Part shown: piece after piece, positions 5,724-5,925 of the stretch
Numbering within the stretch: position 1 is the first letter of the stretch
How the letters are laid out: each line of letters starts with the position of its first letter
Assembly: GCA_035291905.1 (NCBI GenBank)
Contig: DATDRF010000008.1
Location: 1 to 5,925, forward strand
Length of the DNA: 5,925 nt
Source: JACPLA01 sp035291905
GTDB taxonomy: Bacteria; Bacteroidota; Ignavibacteria; UBA10030
Direction: 5' to 3'
Program-made: the position numbers and the translations under genes
Notes under the pieces: generated by a model
Told to the model about the DNA's origin: nothing
Seen by the model: the letters and a program-made list of their open reading frames with translations, nothing else
Database searches by the model: none

Positions 5724-5925
5724 ATGGCCCGATATTGCAGATATCTTCCATTTCTCTTCTTTCTCTCTCTTGGGTTCGGACAGGAATCCCGCCCCTTCCC
5801 CTCCCCCGACCGCTTCCTCGAGGGCTATTCTGAAGAAGTTTCCGGCGCGACGCTCTCTTACTGGAATTTTCACACGTTCGCCAAAAAGTCCCTCCTTACG
5901 CGGTGCACGACGGGAGACATGGCGA
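5724..5925 (+). CDS. N-terminal part of a secreted protein, 3' partial
   Basis: An ATG at 5724 opens a frame that continues to the right edge without a stop (67 whole codons); an in-frame TAA at 5715-5717 bounds it upstream. The first 19 residues form a signal peptide: MARYCRY, then the hydrophobic run LPFLFFLSLGFG, with likely cleavage near residue 19 or 20. The mature part seen is a Pro/Phe/Ser-rich segment (about 21-32) followed by FLEGYSEEVSGATLSYWNFH and TFAKKSLLTRC, which look like folded-protein sequence. No Shine-Dalgarno motif is obvious. A promoter candidate just upstream supports a real gene. I do not recognise the family; it is likely periplasmic, outer-membrane or extracellular. 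Confidence 0.65.
   Translation, partial: MARYCRYLPFLFFLSLGFGQESRPFPSPDRFLEGYSEEVSGATLSYWNFHTFAKKSLLTRCTTGDMA

Noticed and set aside
5477..5833. 118-codon frame with a CPDCPFH zinc-finger-like stretch
   Set aside because: It starts inside the lipoprotein gene in another frame, crosses the 14-bp hairpin and overlaps the signal-peptide gene at 5724; the Cys/His pattern is probably chance.

Overview
The window looks like a chromosomal piece from a Gram-negative bacterium of the FCB group, most likely the Bacteroidota/Chlorobi side (Ignavibacteria-like). Three things suggest this. The first gene ends in a type IX secretion (T9SS, type A) sorting domain with the PNPFNP signature. There are periplasmic c-type cytochromes and a lipobox lipoprotein. 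Base composition is moderately GC-rich with AGGAG-type ribosome binding sites. The lineage is an inference, because PNPFNP tails also occur in Calditrichota, Marinimicrobia, Zixibacteria and relatives.

Layout, all on the plus strand. (1) 1-272 is the 3' end of a secreted T9SS cargo protein. (2) 336-2302 is a two-gene cytochrome operon: a three-heme periplasmic cytochrome c, then a membrane-anchored one-heme cytochrome c. They are joined by an ATGA overlap and closed by a good intrinsic terminator at 2327-2364. (3) 2448-4231 is a second two-gene unit: a class I SAM-dependent methyltransferase and an extended-SDR NAD(P)-dependent epimerase/reductase-like protein, joined by a GTGA overlap, with a plausible sigma70-type promoter at 2373-2401. 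(4) 4232-4667 is a 436-base non-coding stretch containing several inverted repeats, including two GC-rich hairpins just before the next ribosome binding site. (5) 4668-5519 encodes a coiled-coil lipoprotein of unknown function and is followed by a 14-bp perfect hairpin. (6) 5520-5723 is a regulatory-looking spacer with an inverted repeat overlapping a good promoter candidate. (7) 5724 to the right edge is the start of a secreted protein that runs out of the window.

How the genes work together: the two cytochromes should form an electron-transfer pair. The last heme domain of the first is clearly homologous to the heme domain of the second, which suggests domain duplication, with the second protein holding the relay at the inner membrane. 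No catalytic dehydrogenase or oxidase partner is present here, so electron donor and acceptor are unknown. The methyltransferase and SDR protein are translationally coupled and may act on one small molecule, but their substrates cannot be read from the sequence. I found no phage, transposon, CRISPR, tRNA or rRNA signal. The window is mostly ordinary; the points most worth a second look are the shared cytochrome domain, the uncharacterised lipoprotein family and the structured non-coding segments around it.
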